Below, in pieces: positions 45,563-58,140 of a DNA stretch of 64,000 bases; the stretch's first letter is position 1, and every line of letters begins with the position of its first letter. The stretch is from positions 20,217,421 to 20,281,420 of the forward strand of contig NC_068369.1 in assembly GCF_020536995.1 (NCBI RefSeq), read 5' to 3'. This DNA is from Dreissena polymorpha. Lineage: Eukaryota > Mollusca > Bivalvia > Myida > Dreissenidae. A program made the translations under genes and the position numbers. The notes under the pieces were generated by a model. It was not told the origin of the DNA. It worked only from the letters and a program-made list of their open reading frames with translations, and did not search any database.

Positions 45563-48329
45563 TTATTTTCCCACGCACTGGTTTCCTTGGCAACCGCATG
45601 AGAATGAATCAGCGCAGGAACCGACAGGTTCACAGATTCCTGAAATGTATTTAGAATTTACCAACAAAGAAATAAAAATAATCAAAACTCATTTTTTTTA
45701 AAGAGACTGTGTAAACGGGACAATTAATATATACTAAGGTTAGGACAAAAAACGGTTAACCATTTTTGTCACATGTAAATTTCCAATCGCCACGCAGAGT
45801 TATCGTTTCTTGCTCTCACATACAATCTCTGCAATCACAAGAAAATCCTTCCAGATCTAGAACGATGTTATTTTGTTGGTTATGTATTTTACTATATTTG
45901 AGTCAACTTCAATGTTTTAGAAATGAATGGGGCATATGAAGGAAAGAATACAATTAGATCGAGTCGTCGTTTATTTAGGTATAGACTGTGTTCAGTAACA
46001 TAATAGACAAAAACTGTCAACTGTAATATAATCTTCTAAATTCTTCCATTCTTATTCAGATAACAAACTGTTTACAGTGGTTTCCAGCCCTAGCTGAATT
46101 ATGAATTTTCAGAACAAAAGCTGAAGAAAACAAATGACTGCTCGATTACTGGCGTGTTAATGTAAGCGAAGTAGAATCCCCATGTAGACTTTGTTGTGCT
46201 TAAGGCCAATGATATAAACAGTGTTTATTTGAATGTAACGGTCATCATGTAAATAACTAAATCTCGCTACGAGGAAACGGGCCAGTGAATCTCGCTACAG
46301 GAAAACGGGGCTTAATGCATGTGCGTAAAGTGTAGTCGTATATTACCATGTGAAGTCCGCACGTACTTATCAGGGACGACACTTTCCGCAATGATGGCAG
46401 TTTTGCTTAAAGAAAGCCTCTTCTCAGCGAAAATCCAGTTAAGTATGGGACATTTTTACGCACATGCATTTAGCCACGTTTTCCAAAATCAAGTTTCATA
46501 TGATTACCCGGATGTCCGGTGGCTTTGCCGGTGGGCACTCCACCCTTAACCCAGGCGCACGTCGGGTCTCCCAACTCCGCACCGTTAGTTTTCCCGTCAC
46601 TGTCACTGTCCTTCATACACAGGTCACGTGTCCACGCTTGACCAGCGGCGAGAAAGTCCTACAACATTTATAGATTACATGGCCTGGTTTCAGCTTAGTC
46701 CAAAATTGTGCTTTGGACAAACATCTTTCAATGTTTACCTCCCCTTTTGAGATAATACACTGATTCCCAAGTCAAGAGCTTCCAGATTTGGCAGCATTTA
46801 TAGTTTGTAATGGTTTTCATCGCATGTGTAAATGAATGTGTTGTTCGTGTCATTTTACAGATGGTTTACCGTCGATAAAGTAAATTCAATAAAAATTAAG
46901 ATTTCAAATGTGGTTTGTAATGACGTCAGGGATACATGCGCGGAAGTTGATCACTATATTTGTATTTAACTCCACGCTACGTTTATACGGATAAAACCCA
47001 TATCTACAAATACTTTAAATATATTTGCAGAAGTAAATTATATCGAACTCTCATGTATATAAAAGGAATAGTTATGAATCTTGAAATACTCATGGAACAA
47101 GGCGTATTAGTTTAGAACGTTTGTGTTTTGAATTTGTTAAGTTTCATTCCTATCTGTACGGCTATCGTTTTGCGTAAGTCTTTATTAAAATATATAATTA
47201 GTAATTCATATGTTTATGTAATCATTTGCTGAGTGTAAAAAAATGTTTAAACATGCAATGACCGAAATTTGAGTGACATTCAATACCAGTCCAAACCGGT
47301 TCTTGTTGTTGGTGTGATGATTGGGGTCGTAGTGGCCAACAGCTTCCCATATTCCGCTGCCACAAGGGTTCGGCACAGTGTAACTAGGAAATATTATTAT
47401 AAAGTATACTTACTTTTGTTTTTTTAAGTTTGAGTTGATTATATTTTGCGAGAGTGAAGCCTAGCAAGAGAGTATCATTCTTATTCAGAAATCTTCACAG
47501 CGTACCGTGTTTTCTCAACAGTGTACACTTTAGAAAAATACATGTGAATGTTCAGGTGAGCAAGAAACAATTATTTGAAACTGTATCAATGGTTTATTTG
47601 ATCTTAAGTTGTATTCTAGTGTTGTTATTCAACACCGCGAAGAAAAGTAAATGGATTGCATATACACGCCTATAGAAAGTGAGTTTCTTTTATTTAATAT
47701 TCCTTTTTTATATGCATGTGTTGATGTAAAATTCATAAAATAAAATGATAACATTTTCAAGGTGAATTTGATACTAACCAACGGATTATATGTGTCTTAT
47801 TCTGAGAAAACTGGGCTTAATTCGTGTGCGTAAAGTGTCGTCCCAGATTAGCCTGTGCAGTCCGCACAGGCTAATCAGGGACGACACTTTCCGCTTTAAT
47901 TGTATTTTTAGTTTCAAGGAAGTCCCTCCTTACCGAAAATCAAGTTTAAGCGGAAAGTGTCGTCCCTGATTAGCCTGTGCGGACTCCGCAGGCTAATCTG
48001 ATACGGCACTTTACGCACAAGCATTAAGCCCAGTTTTCTCAGAACAAGACACAAATGTTGAAATAGGCTGCAAGTAGTCTCGAAATTAATATGATTAAAA
48101 AACATGCATGTTCAACTCGACACATTTAGCAGAAAACATTAGGAAATGTATATGTATTCAACATTACTTTTCCTGCTACAGAAAGCACAACATATTAAAA
48201 AATTCTCGTTTGAACTTAAAATTTGCATATATAATTGAGTTGGCTTTACCCATTTGGAAAGAAGTCCCTGAAGTCAGGATAAGCGCACGAAACGGCCAGA
48301 CATAAAGCAAACACCAGTATAGACCGCAT
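45563..48329 (-). CDS. Temptin-like secreted protein, copy 4 (four coding exons)
   Basis: Coding exons are 48250-48329, 47287-47383, 46508-46658 and 45563-45639. The product is 134 residues: MRSILVFALCLAVSCA signal peptide, then YPDFRDFFPNG. Exon 2 reads YTVPNPCGSGIWEAVGHYDP. Exon 3 starts DFLAAGQAWTRDLC and carries DSDSDGKTNGAELGDP with CAW in place of CVW. Exon 4 reads ICEPVGSCADSFSCGCQGNQ and ends CVGK-stop. It is the most diverged copy and lies 21 kb from copy 3, but keeps identical exon sizes and phases and all eight mature cysteines. A possible AATAAA signal overlaps the stop codon. Introns 1 and 3 each carry a fold-back element of the family found in the same two introns of copy 3. The temptin assignment is firm. 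The attractant role is inferred from the family. Confidence 0.92.
46300..46486. mobile_element. Fold-back MITE, family F, intron 3 of temptin copy 4
   Basis: Ends AAAACGGGGCTTAATGCATG and CATGCATTTAGCCACGTTTT, arms decayed (CATGTGAAGTCCGCACG), shorter than the other members. Confidence 0.72.
47792..48053. mobile_element. Fold-back MITE, family F, intron 1 of temptin copy 4
   Basis: Terminal inverted repeats extend from GTGTCTTATTCTGAGAAAAC through the CGTCCCAGATTAGCCTGTGC arm and pair with the right half ending CTCAGAACAAGACAC. Confidence 0.82.
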
Positions 48330-48435
48330 TGTATCACCTGTCAACATAATGTGTCTTGAACGAAGAATCCTGGACTAAAGTTGGTCAAAGTGGGAGAGCC
48401 TTTGATAAATAGAGATAGCGTCATAAACGTTATGT

Positions 48436-48450
48436 CATAACTAAGGGCAG
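48436..48450 (-). promoter_or_regulatory. Conserved upstream box of temptin copy 4
   Basis: The minus strand reads CTGCCCTTAGTTATG, 107 bp upstream of the copy 4 start. The TTAGTTATGACA core is shared with copy 3 (TCAGTTATGACA), and TTAGTTA with copy 1. A weak TATA-like CTATTTATC follows nearer the gene. Confidence 0.45.
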
Positions 48451-48454
48451 GACA

Positions 48455-50860
48455 ACAAACAAACATAACTTGTTTCGCGTTCCGTAATTGTGAAACAGGC
48501 AGATGTTCTAAGTAACGATAGTAAGAACATACCACTGTTCGACATCTTGTTTTAAATAATGCGTAAAATATATTTATCTACTGATCACAATGTTCTTGTG
48601 AAATAAGTGAAATTTTACAAAGGTATATATGATTGTCAATCACATAAATAAAGGTTCACCGCATGTCACAGAACGAAGCTCAAAACAAACTTCACAAACA
48701 TGTGAACATTTCCTATGCGTCGGGTTTGTGTGCAGAATACTAGATCTGTATTATACAACAACGAAGGATGATAGTATATTTTCATGGATGTAAAATAATA
48801 TGTTTAAATATTCATACAAAGTCATGGGCTATTTGTCAGCTGAGCTTAAAATAAAACCTCCTTGCAGCTGGGTCAAATCCATGCCTATATAACCGACCAC
48901 GTGATGATAGCCAAGCCGAGTGGTACAACCATTTTAGCGTTGTTATTTCTACTTTTTTTTAAATTAAGTTAATTTATTTTTTAATATGGACCTAAACTTA
49001 AACAATATTTTGCAAATATAACAGAAGTTATTATAACTTTTCATAATATAATACTTAAACAAAAACATTAAATCCTACCAAATCTGGTTCGATTTTCTTG
49101 TGGTGGCAGAGAGTGTACGTGAGAGCAAAGAACGACAACTCTGCGTGGAGAATGCTTTAAATAATGATGTGTGTATCTTTTCATTAGAATGATTTTGTTA
49201 ACACATTTTGCAATGGTGATGCAAGTTATTGAATTCAGATATTATTTGCATAACAGTCGAAGTGTGTAAGTGATTATATCGCATACTGATATGTGGGTAA
49301 ATGACATTCTTCAGACTACATCATCGCTACAATAGCATCAATTCGTCTGCAGAAATATGTAACTAAAATATGATTGCACGGACACAAATGTGGTGTTAAA
49401 TTTTACAAACAACCGTACATAACCACAAACATATTGACATACGCACACAAACAAGGGCGTAATCACAATGACTCCAATGACATTATATTAAACACAAACA
49501 ACTGCTAGCTCAGTTGGTAGCGTGTGGACTAAATTCCGAGAAACGACCGCGGATACGAACCCCGGCTCAGCCATATAACTTAAGTGTGTTTTTTTTGGTC
49601 ATAAATCATTTCAATGGCAATCCTGCCTGACGTTCGTGAGTAAAGAGAGTTGATAAGGTAAGAGGTTTGGGACACAAGCGCGGTCATCATATAATGCAGC
49701 CTTTGGAAATGAAGGACCTAATAAAATTCGAAATTCAAGGCGGAGAACAGCAACTTTGTGATATACGTTTTTCTGGGTTTATGCGAGAAAGGAGTCTCGG
49801 ACCTACGCCTATACGCTGGATGGTAATGCGTCACATATGTGATGTCATTGATAAGCAACAATGGCATGAACAGAAATGATGGTCTGAAACGAGCATCGTA
49901 ATCACACTGTAGTACGTGGTCACTGAACTATAACAGATAGTAGAGAAACGCAAGAGATGTCAATGACACCACACTGTGTCAATCGTGATCCTACACCATC
50001 AATATCAATTTAGTAAACACTAATGTCCGCATATTAAGTTACCATAGTCACTCTGACCTCGACCTCTTTACTAGAGAGAAGGTTATTACATGCCGCATGC
50101 TTTCTACACATTGCAAACATTTGTTTTCAGTTTTTATTGTTAATTGTATTTTAAATGACTTATATACAGTCTAGACATTCTGTTTTTTGCCCAAAATTTG
50201 ACCTTTTTTATTTCCAACCATGACATAAACCTTTAAGACAGGAAGATGTGGTTAACACGAGACAGGGTAGCTGATCTTTGTTAATATTTTCGGCAATTTG
50301 AGTTTTAATTGTAAGATGACTGATGCAATAACTGTTAGACAAGTAAGGGCGGACTCACACACGCATGCTCTTTAACACACACAAAACATAAAACATGGTC
50401 ACACCTTAATCGCGCATAAGTAAGTAACATTCTAATACTATTTACAAATTGTGACAACAGATCTACATGTAAGAAATGAGACGAGAAAGGCATCTAGCTT
50501 CTAGCTTCTAAATTAAGAAAACAGACCAGGGTTCATATTACAGTTCATGTTAAATGAAATCTTATTGGTAGCATTTACTTTTGTTGTTGTTCATATAAGT
50601 TTATTCCATGTATATATCAATTGTTCTTATTGGAATAGAATTATACGGCCTAATAGTATTAATATAAATCGCATATCATTAAACTAAAATTATAGTTATT
50701 AAAATATCGATAATTTACACTTAGAGGATAAAAGGCTCTATGGCGCTAATTTAAGACCCAGATGAAGTTAAAAATTGAGCAGTGTTCATAAGGCTTCGGG
50801 AAGAATTGAAGGTAAAACAAACCCCACATTTGGCAATCAAGTTTTTGAACAAACCATTTT
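48455..50860. other. Upstream region of temptin copy 4, no gene seen
   Basis: AT-rich, with one tRNA-like sequence. The frame at 49667-49879 matches no family. Confidence 0.45.
49501..49575 (+). pseudogene. tRNA-like sequence (SINE head or pseudogene)
   Basis: GCTAGCTCAGTTGGTAGCGT is a good A-box region and GATACGAACCCCGGCTCAGC a weakened B-box region. The 5' acceptor strand is missing and the anticodon arm does not fold cleanly. Confidence 0.45.
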
Positions 50861-50867
50861 CAGATGG

Positions 50868-51400
50868 TGGAAATCACGTGATAGTCAAGATGGCGACGTC
50901 TTTGCCAAGGCAGTTATTTTTCGCCGTTTAATACCTGTATTATTTGTGTAAATGCCGCTCACTTTGCAGCCATATCAGCAAGAAAGTTAATAGCGTTTGT
51001 TCTTTTTAATATTCGCTCCTTATCTCGACTTCACTCGCTGCAATATTACCCAGCGGGATGATGTAATTACAGCTCCACGAACAAAATTCGCGCGGAGTTA
51101 AGTTGAGAAATGAACATAATTTTAATACGAACTAAACGCTATTCACCTTATTACTGATATGGCTAAAGGTAAAGGTAAAGGTCTTTTTTATTATAGTGTC
51201 ACCCATATTGAAAGGGCCAGCCAATTTGGCTTATGAGACACCTTTGCGTGTATACCATGTACCTCCCATGATATGACTGAAAAGTGAGCTTCATTTGAAA
51301 ATTAAACAAAAGCAACAAAGGGTATAAAACGGCGAACAATTTCTGCCTCGGCATGGACGTCACCATCTTGTATATCACGTGATTGGCCTGCATACGTAAA
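50868..51400. repeat. Imperfect inverted repeat with ATGGCGACG-containing arms
   Basis: The left arm AATCACGTGATAGTCAAGAT, then GGCGACGTCTTTGCCAAGGCAG (about 50872-50940), matches the inverse of 51318-51385. The interior includes a GGTAAAGGTAAAGGTC-led dispersed repeat (51165-51250). Confidence 0.65.
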
Positions 51401-53050
51401 AGTAAATTGAACATGTCTTTCTATATCGCTTAAAAAGTTTGTTTGATAAAAACGGCCAAGCATTAATGAACACCATAGATAAAACATTAATATAGCTCTT
51501 GATAAAATAATTTCATTTCATGAAGCTGGTGAAGTTATGTCACAGTCTCCAAGGTGGGTGAGAGACGAGCAACCAAAATGGTGGGACGGACACTGTAACT
51601 TTAAAAAAAATGCATAGATAGAAGTATTTACAGAATTTTTAGCCGTCCAATTCATCATATGACATACGACACATCAAAGAAACACATTAACAAGTACTGA
51701 AATAACAAAATATAGTAAAATGAAATAACAAACAGAAGGAAATTAATTAATAATCGCAATAATCCAAATAATATATGGACACAAAATAAATAGGCTTAAC
51801 ATAAAACATGCAGTGACATAAGTATACGTCCAAATATTTTGCGAGATTATTCCTCTAATTTACTTTATGATAATAATGATATCATAAATAAACGATTGTA
51901 CGACTGGACATGAACTAGATTTTAACGTTCTTGACATATGTGTGCCCTAAACGGAATGGAAATTAGTCTTTGAAAAACACATAAATAATTGTATCTAGAA
52001 ACACTGGACCTTTAAGAATTTACGAACACTGGAATTTCCGTTGCACGCGATCAAATACTACCTCTATTAATAAATACATGGTATTATTATTGTATAGTGG
52101 TATTGGATAATACCAAAACTTTCTTAGAGCGCTACACATGAACAGCACAAGCACATAAAGCAATTTTTGCTTTTTACAATTTAAAAATTCATGTGGGTAT
52201 TTTTCGATTAAAGAATGATGTTTATTATTCGATAGGATGATAAAACCAATTCTATGCTAAGGATCACAAATATTGGGGTACGAATATATTGACTCAATTG
52301 AAGTTGTAAATAACACATTTTGTAAATGATTTTTTATGTTAAAGAATCTATATTATTGCATAAACTCTATCTATAATGCCCTCTGGCGAGGTGCAGAAAC
52401 TTGGCAAAAGGAGGGTTTGCACGGGAGAAATCGTGTATTAACAAGGCGATTCACGTGCAGTTCAAGCCCTGTTATGTGTTTTTCATATCCATAATCTGGT
52501 CCACGCGCAGTTACTTCCCTTCTCCATCCTTCGACGACTTTCCAAGCATAACTGAATTAGCACCAGTTTCCTCATGCATGCAGGGATAATGGCAATGACT
52601 ATTTCAATCCACTTTTCAAATTATACCATCTGCACTATCTTGACAACAGCTTTATTGTATTGGCAACGTTCAATGTAGTTAAGGTTATTTACTCAACACT
52701 GTCGAAAGACTGTGCTGTAAATGTAAGTGTTTATGTATCTTCAACGCCCCTGCTGTAAAATCCAAAATAATTCCTCATTTCTTACTTTGCGCGGCTGCAT
52801 TTCAACTTTGCATTAATCCACTGTTTAAACACATTTTAAATCGAAAACTGCCTATCCGAAGGTAAAGCCTCGTCATTTCGGATGATGACCGAGTGAGGCA
52901 TATGTAAAACACAACCTTGAACTGTATTGAAATAATCGAATTATTTTGTCGATGTCGAATGAACAAGACATATTGTTTTCAATGTTATTTTAATTTATTT
53001 TTGTATGTGTGATTTGTTAATGCAATAATAGCGGAAATACACATTTTCTC
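51401..53050. other. Intergenic, nothing recognised
   Basis: AT-rich DNA with short chance frames only. Confidence 0.5.
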
Positions 53051-53056
53051 GGACAT

Positions 53057-53144
53057 GATCATCTGCGGGCGCTCTCAAAATCCGTTCCTGCCCTCGTGCT
53101 GCGCACTCGGCAGGAACGGATTTTTCGAGCGCCCGCAGATGATC
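53057..53144. repeat. Long hairpin (88 bp)
   Basis: Arms GATCATCTGCGGGCGCTC and AAAATCCGTTCCTGCC pair with the right half around a 16-nt loop. It is unusually GC-rich for this region and is probably a fold-back MITE. Confidence 0.8.
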
Positions 53145-56100
53145 TCCAGTTATGTGCTGCCTACTTTTTCAATTTTATTATATATTGGTGTAATAAACTA
53201 ACTATGCCTAATCATACCCAAAACAATGTTATACAATGTTTAAAGCGTTAGATGAAGAAACTGCTTGACTTCAAAAGTCAAAATAAAGTATCTTCGAAAT
53301 GGCTATGGATATGCATCGATAAATATAATGTTCGACGTTTGAAATGTATTGAATTTGCCGCTGGAGACGCTGTAGAAGCACGATGATATTCGTTACTTGA
53401 CTGAACAGTGGTCAGTTTTTGTCATTTAGCCTTGGAAACTCGCACGGTATACATGTTATTTTTATAATACTTTGTTAATATTTCATATTGTGAAAATGAG
53501 TTTTGGAATTGAATAGTTGATATATTTATTGTATTAAATTTACAAAAAAAATGTCACTGCATGAATAATGAAGAAAAATGTGAGGTATGTTTGACTGTTT
53601 GATGATGGTTGTTACGATGTTAAGTAATAATAAACTGACAGCCGGTATGCGAGTTCCAATTTTGAGTACGAAATACATTGTTTTGGTTTGTTTGCTATAT
53701 AGGCAAAGCAAAGAAGTGATGTAAGGGAAGTCGAAAAATTGGTGATGTTAGTTTATTCATAACACAATTTTGCCAACGCATTACTGATTGTTATACTCTT
53801 AACTGGCAAAGTGATACAAACAATTCATCTCGCTGTCACAATTATATGTATCAAAGAACAATACTACATATAGATATATTTCCTCAGAACACATACCAAT
53901 TAAACATAAAATTGCTGTTTCTAAATTTAGATGTTCTAATAATAAATTGTATGTTGAGATCGGTCGACACTCAAATATTATATTTGATGCTAGACTGTGA
54001 TATTTTTGTCTTGATAAAAATATTATAGATGTTAGTGATTAAGAATTTCATACATTTTCCATTGTTTTAACTATAGAGAAATCCGTATCCAATATCTTTC
54101 TATTGGTAAAATGGTGGAAATTCAGTGTCTGATTTTTATTCATTAATTGGATCAACTAATGATAAAATAACATATAAAGTCACAACTAATGAATGCCATC
54201 TGTTAAACAACATCAATTTAAAACTTTATATTTATATGTATATCTTGTAAAATGAACAATAAATAAGGATACAATAAGTTAGAAGGCAACTTTGTGAGCG
54301 TATTCTGTATTTTTAGCAAGATGCCATTATTTACTTCAATGAAAGCGTGTGAGTTTTTAAAGTGTTTTCTTAATCACGTTATTTACTGTAGAATTATAAT
54401 AATGCTGCACGAAAAACGTGTCGACCAATCGAATCAATTCACCTATTCTCGAGAAGATTGGTTGTGGGGTGCCTGATTCACGAGATAATAGAATGTTGAT
54501 CAGCCCCTTTCAGTTATATTTCAATTCATGTTTTTATGAAGTGATGACCTTATTCTGATATGAATTTAATTTAAATGAATTTAAAAATAGATGATGAAGA
54601 TACCATTTTCACGCCATGGACCACACGTCTTTGAATTTAAAATATTCCAGAAATAATCCCTCAACAAAGCCGGACTAAAATAGCTTGTATATAGCATAAA
54701 CAAACCAAAAACAGTACAGCTGATGTTTGTAGTGTTTGTGTAAGTCTTCATTGACAAGTCTGATATATTATTGCAATTTAATTATACCTTTCGTTCAGTA
54801 TATGTAATGATGCTAGTTCTTTACGTGTTTTATATCAAAATAAACCATTATCCGTGTTACGTCATTTCTTCCCACGATATCTCTGCATATATTTTAAGTA
54901 TACTCAGCAATTACATGCATGATAACAAAAATTAATATCGTTATGAATTGAACATATTAGCACTACTTAAGATTAGCTGGCAATGATAGGTAGAAAAGAA
55001 ATAAACTATCTAGGTGAACCAATACTTTTTTTTCTCAATACAACGTTCTTAAATAATATGCATCAACATAAGTATAACAGAGAAATAAAATACCTCTAGA
55101 TATTGATCACTTCTACTGAAATCATATCATGTATTCATTTGCATTAATCTTTCTATCCACTACAAGTTCACTTCCCACTCGCAATAATGGTAGTTTTTGT
55201 TTCATCAACTTTCTAATATAATAGAACCGGCTTTACCCTTTTTGCGTTTTCATTACAAATATCGAGGGGTTAGAGCCAGAACGTGGTAAATGCACTTTTT
55301 ATCAAAAATCACTTTTTTGCACGTTTAGAAAGCTATTCAAATACTCTTCAATTTGCACTATACCCTGGAATCATATCTTGTATACAACAAAGTATATCCG
55401 ACAGAACCAAGGTGCACTAAGTGCGTATCGACAAATCCCTTGTATGCCAGAATGCTTTATATCCTTTTCATGACTGCAAGAAAGCTTTAATAGCACTTAA
55501 GTCTTTTTGGCACAATATGTTTTCATACATATTGAGAGGTAATACATGTGCCAAAAAGATTTAAGTGCACTTAAATTAGTTTAATATAAGCCAGTTGTGC
55601 CCCTTATTCAAGGTAAAAAAATAAAATATGAAGCCCTTACCTTGTAAAGGAATTACTGTATCTGGTTTATATCAACAGGAAACACAAACTATTGTGCTAA
55701 TGGGTAATTATATAGGGAGAAATATGACTTTATCGGTGTTTATGTTGATAAAAGACACTGTTCTTCCACTAAGATGGTAAAATAATATAATTGTTACAAC
55801 ACCTTTCTCATTGAAAGTTCTTTCTTATAGAAAGAAGATGTTTTCAAAGAAAACTACTTTTACAGTAAAAGGTAAGATTTTTAGGTATTATATTTGTGTG
55901 TAAAAAGCTGTCTATTATAATTAAAATACTAAAATGTTTCACATTTGGACTTGAAAGGCAGGAAGAAATTAATGCTTATCTTTTTTAGATTTTGCAGTAA
56001 TTAATTTTATACTTGTATTACAGGTATATGTCTCTCTGACTTCAGTGCCATTTGATATGTTCACTATAGACAGGCTTCATTGCAGATGTATACTTTTATG

Positions 56101-56655
56101 GTTATAGCATTCAAGCAGTTCATTACATATAGAAAGTTTGAAAAAGCATGTTAAAAGCTGGGCATCTATTAACTTATTTTCAAATAAACGTTTAACATGC
56201 CAAAGTTGTGCTTATATTTTTACAAAGAGTTCATATTAACGTCAGAAGAACGTCTTATGTTCAAACATAACGGCATAGGGTGTTACGACTGATCTGATTC
56301 GACGTTTCACTTTTAACGTGAAGAATGCGGAAAACCTAATTGGTAAATATTCCAGTGATCATAAATTGGAGAAATGGTAGGTGTTCGAAAATGAGACCTC
56401 CTTAAAATAAGTGAATCCACAGTATGACGTCATTGGAATGTGCGTTTAAAAACGTCAATCTTTATGTTTAAAAGTATAAACTGGTGGACAAAACTTGTCA
56501 TAGTGTGTGCATCGTTATAAAAAAAATTCAAATGAATTTTGATAAACACATGTTTTGTGGATATTCTGAAGACATATAATATTTTAATCATTGTTCTTAT
56601 ATGTTTACTGTAGTGAATAACATAATATCTTTAAATTTTTCATTGAAAATAAAGA
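53145..56655. other. Intergenic, one inverted repeat only
   Basis: Apart from the inverted repeat at 55493-55568, no gene, RNA or element is recognised. Confidence 0.5.
55493..55568. repeat. Inverted repeat
   Basis: GCACTTAAGTCTTTTTGGCA and its near-inverse (TGCCAAAAAGATTTAAGTGC) around a 36-bp spacer. Confidence 0.7.
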
Positions 56656-56659
56656 AGTG

Positions 56660-56940
56660 AAACTCCAGGTGCTGGAGCAGTATTGCATGTTAGTGACATG
56701 CAATTAGTTGGTCAGTAATTTAAGGCAAGTGACCAATTGCCAAATAGTACAACAAGGCACAATACAAAACAACATAAACATATACAAAAATAAAGCTTGT
56801 GTCACCGCCTTGGAACGGTCAACCTCACACTTGGCCCAGCAATATTCATGATACATATAAGTGTGAATAAAATTTAACCTCATAGCATTGCAACTCAAAT
56901 TAAACAATAATAAAAGGAAACCAAAACGCATTCATTTTAA
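56660..56940. repeat. Possible diverged dispersed repeat
   Basis: GTGTCACCGCCTTGGAACGG near 56800 recalls a mollusc repeat end known from memory. No second copy is in the window. Confidence 0.25.
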
Positions 56941-58140
56941 TTACCATTTAATTACTCAATGGTAGGGAAGAGACCAGAGCAACAAAGTTACAACCTTTTG
57001 AGGAACGATGAAATGAAATTACGAACAAGTGTCAATTACGTCCCTTATTTTTAGAAAAAAGATTTGAGAATATAGCAAACCAACTTTTATTTGAATAACA
57101 TAAATCTTTACTCAAATTAAAATATAAAAGGCGTAGGTTAAAACTAAACCCATACATTCCAGAGTAGGTAAGCAGCTAGAAATTCGCGCATGACTTCTTG
57201 GCTTCCTTAACTGACTTTTTTCTCCTGGCAGTATTTGATGTAACATTATGCAGTCAATTTGTTTACTGATAATGACGAACACATATTTTATAGAAAAATG
57301 TTTAAAGATATATTCATGTTCTGTAATCAAATCCCTTATCATTAAAACAAGGCAACAATTTTTCCCCATTCATGTTGCAAACTGACACAGATTGAGCAAT
57401 ATTTAAAGGACACGTTCTTGATCGTTCTTGTTGATGCCCTGTGTTAGTGTCATTTTCATTACAGATTAAGATGGAACAATATAACATAAATTGGTTAAAA
57501 AGTTCGCAATTTATTTTAACAAATATTATTAAAGCGAGACAATACGATTTTTGTATGTGTTAAATTGTAATATATTGATTTAAATATGTTACAATAACGC
57601 AAAATAGGCAAGAAAAAATATACATTGAAGACAAATTTCATAAAATGCAGCAAAGACAAATTAGCGCCCTGAGCCGATTGTGACGAATATATTTCGTACA
57701 TATTTTCCTACAATAACCGAAGCATTCATCTTTTTATTAGGTTCGGAGTTAGTGTTCGTGTGTCGTATGAATATATATCTTTGCAGGAAATTAAAATTAT
57801 CTGTAAAACAAAATTTAGATTCACATCGTACATGCATGATATACATGCTGGCAAACTCGACTGTACAGACATTGTCGATTTCAGAATTAAATATCAGGCT
57901 TATTTCGCATTTTTCAACACATGTCCTTCTTAACTTTTATTTTAATCTATATTGAAATATATGTATAATAAGTTTTTACACGTTTTATATAAATTCATAA
58001 ATATTTGACAAAATCGTACAATCTCGGTTTAAAACGGAAATAATATAGTTTATGAAATGACATAAAATAAATATTAAACAAAGATATGCATGTCTATTAA
58101 AACATGCCTACTTAAAATAATATACAGATTAAAACAAGAT
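56941..58140. other. Intergenic, nothing recognised
   Basis: AT-rich, with short overlapping frames on both strands and no family signal. Confidence 0.5.

Noticed and set aside
49130-49160. GGAGAATGCTTTAAA resembling the start of temptin exon 3
   Set aside because: Only about 15 bp agree; the rest of the exon and its neighbours are absent.
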